5,452 nt of DNA, taken from contig JAGVFE010000062.1 in the NCBI GenBank assembly GCA_020057765.1, positions 1 through 5,452 of the forward strand, written 5' to 3'. The stretch comes from Candidatus Woesebacteria bacterium. Its GTDB lineage: Bacteria; Patescibacteriota; Microgenomatia; UBA10105; UBA927. Position numbers and translations under genes: made by a program. The notes below the pieces were generated by a model. It was given only the letters and a program-made list of their open reading frames with translations, was not told the origin of the DNA and did not search any database. Positions 4,325 through 5,452 of this stretch are shown in pieces (the first letter of the stretch is position 1; each line of letters begins with the position of its first letter).

Positions 4325-5452
4325 CTAAATTTCCCAAGGGAAAATAAAATGTGGAGATGGTTTTTCTCCGTCTAAACCAACTACTTTCCAATCTTGAATC
4401 TTGTATTTCCGGCAAAAAGATTCTATTGCCCGCGCATTGAATTGCCCAAAGGTGGTCTTGACTTCCAACGGCAATACTGTATTACCGTTTTCTATCACAA
4501 AATCTATCTCCTGATGGGCCTTGGTTCTCCAGAAGTGGACACTCTGCCTCCCGTATTTTTTCACCAACTCACCAAAGACATTGGTCTCAAAGATTGACCC
4601 TAAAATCGTGCTTTGGAAAATATTGAGCCACAACAAAGACTGTAGCCCGCTGTCGTAAAAGAAGACCTTTGGATTTTTGCTTATTTCTACGCTGGGGCTT
4701 TTGCTGTAAGGAGTAACCCTTTTAAGCACCAGTGTCTCCTCCAAAATATTGAGATATTTTTGTAAAGTGGGAAACGATATGGTGGTTTCGCGGGACAGAG
4801 CTGACATGTCCAACAATTGGCCGGACTGTGAAGCCAAGACCCGCAACATGTTGTTAAACTTTGAGATATCGACAACATGAGCTAGATCTCGGACATCCTT
4901 GCGGATATACGTATCAATGACTTGCAACAGATATTGACGTTTTTTTGATTCCACAGGCTCCAAAACTACTTTGGGGTAGCCTCCATATAATACAAATTCT
5001 GTGTATAATTGTTTGAGTCGTTCTATCCCTGAAGGACTGGAAACCGAAGATAGCGACAGACCGACTTGCTTAAATTCCAAAAACTCGGCAAATGATAAAG
5101 GAAATACTTCAAACGGAGTCGTCCGCCCGGAGAGGGAATCGGTAAACTTGGATTTGATGTCAAATGTCGATGAGCCGGAAACGATTAAGTGAATATTTGG
5201 ATAATGGTCAGCGATGATTTTTATAAACGAACTGGGATTATCTAAGTACTGTATTTCATCGACCAGCGCGTATACTTCTTCTCCGGTAATGTAGCCCTTA
5301 CCCGTCAAGTCAGCTACAAATACCTCCACTCCTTGATTTAAATCTCTCAAAAGATCAGGGTATTCCAAGTCGTAGTAAAACACCTTTTTCTGTTTGTTTT
5401 TCAGCCAATTTTGGATATAAAACAAAATATGTGTTTTACCCACCTGCCTGGC
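4325..5452 (-). CDS. AAA-type ATPase with DUF4143 / PD-(D/E)XK-like C terminus (N terminus outside window)
   Basis: The frame stays open to the window edge, giving 375 visible residues that end at TAG (4325-4327). The first visible residues, ARQVGKTH (1-8), are the Walker A loop, so roughly 30-40 residues are probably missing. A downstream GTG at 5441-5443 lies inside this motif and is not a start. Walker B is YALVDEIQ (61-68, D65/E66), and LIVSGSS (89-95) fits the sensor-1 strand. SGRTTPFEVFPLSFAEFL (108-125) and YGGYP (156-160) are typical of this ATPase group. A winged-helix-like stretch spans about 195-250, followed by FYDSGL (265-270). The tail has EID (315-317) and LEVK (329-332), the D...ExK core of PD-(D/E)XK nuclease-like folds. 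Family members are widespread in prokaryotes, often scattered by transfer, and their role is poorly known. The gene looks more AT-rich than the operon, and nothing ties it to glycan synthesis. Confidence 0.88.
   Translation of the reverse strand, partial: ARQVGKTHILFYIQNWLKNKQKKVFYYDLEYPDLLRDLNQGVEVFVADLTGKGYITGEEVYALVDEIQYLDNPSSFIKIIADHYPNIHLIVSGSSTFDIKSKFTDSLSGRTTPFEVFPLSFAEFLEFKQVGLSLSSVSSPSGIERLKQLYTEFVLYGGYPKVVLEPVESKKRQYLLQVIDTYIRKDVRDLAHVVDISKFNNMLRVLASQSGQLLDMSALSRETTISFPTLQKYLNILEETLVLKRVTPYSKSPSVEISKNPKVFFYDSGLQSLLWLNIFQSTILGSIFETNVFGELVKKYGRQSVHFWRTKAHQEIDFVIENGNTVLPLEVKTTFGQFNARAIESFCRKYKIQDWKVVGLDGEKPSPHFIFPWEI

Noticed and set aside
5441..5443. GTG as the start codon of the ATPase
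   Set aside because: It encodes the Val inside the Walker A motif ARQVGKT; the frame continues upstream to the window edge, so the gene is truncated by the window.
1..5452. CRISPR array, tRNA or rRNA gene, recoded TGA
   Set aside because: I saw no regularly spaced identical repeats with unique spacers, no tRNA- or rRNA-like stretch, and TGA serves as a normal stop for two genes.

Overview
The window looks like part of a cell-envelope glycan locus from an uncultivated bacterium, plausibly of the Patescibacteria (CPR) group. The grounds are indirect: very tight packing, almost no Shine-Dalgarno motifs, a small polyprenyl-phosphate-type glycosyltransferase next to a large orphan multi-pass membrane protein, and a DUF4143-type ATPase. 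All three stop codons are used as stops (TGA ends the acyltransferase), so the code looks standard. The lineage is inferred and no marker gene is present.

Layout, left to right. Positions 3-134 (+) are the last 43 codons of an unidentified gene whose stop codon touches the stop codon of the next, convergent gene. Positions 135-1733 (-) encode a 532-residue multi-pass membrane protein of GT-C-like architecture. A 24-bp divergent promoter gap follows, and then a three-gene + strand operon: a DPM1-like GT2 glycosyltransferase (1758-2477), a left-handed beta-helix acyltransferase (2477-3019) and a WecE/RffA-like sugar aminotransferase of the DegT/DnrJ/EryC1/StrS family (3016-4218). The operon genes overlap by 1 and 4 bases. 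A 106-bp convergent gap (4219-4324) holds a degenerate 42-bp-period repeat, a hairpin and a 9-bp tandem duplication. The right end (4325-5452, -) is an AAA-type ATPase with a DUF4143/PD-(D/E)XK-like C terminus, cut off by the window edge at its Walker A motif.

Likely joint role (inference): the aminotransferase makes a 4-amino-4,6-dideoxyhexose nucleotide, the hexapeptide enzyme may acylate it or a glycan, the GT2 enzyme may load a sugar on a polyprenyl phosphate, and the divergently transcribed membrane protein may use that lipid-linked sugar on the outer face of the membrane.

The most striking observation is a 69-bp palindromic repeat element (3818-3886) sitting in frame inside the aminotransferase gene. 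It adds 23 residues between the PLP domain and the C-terminal subdomain without breaking the gene, much like the palindromic elements known inside Rickettsia genes.
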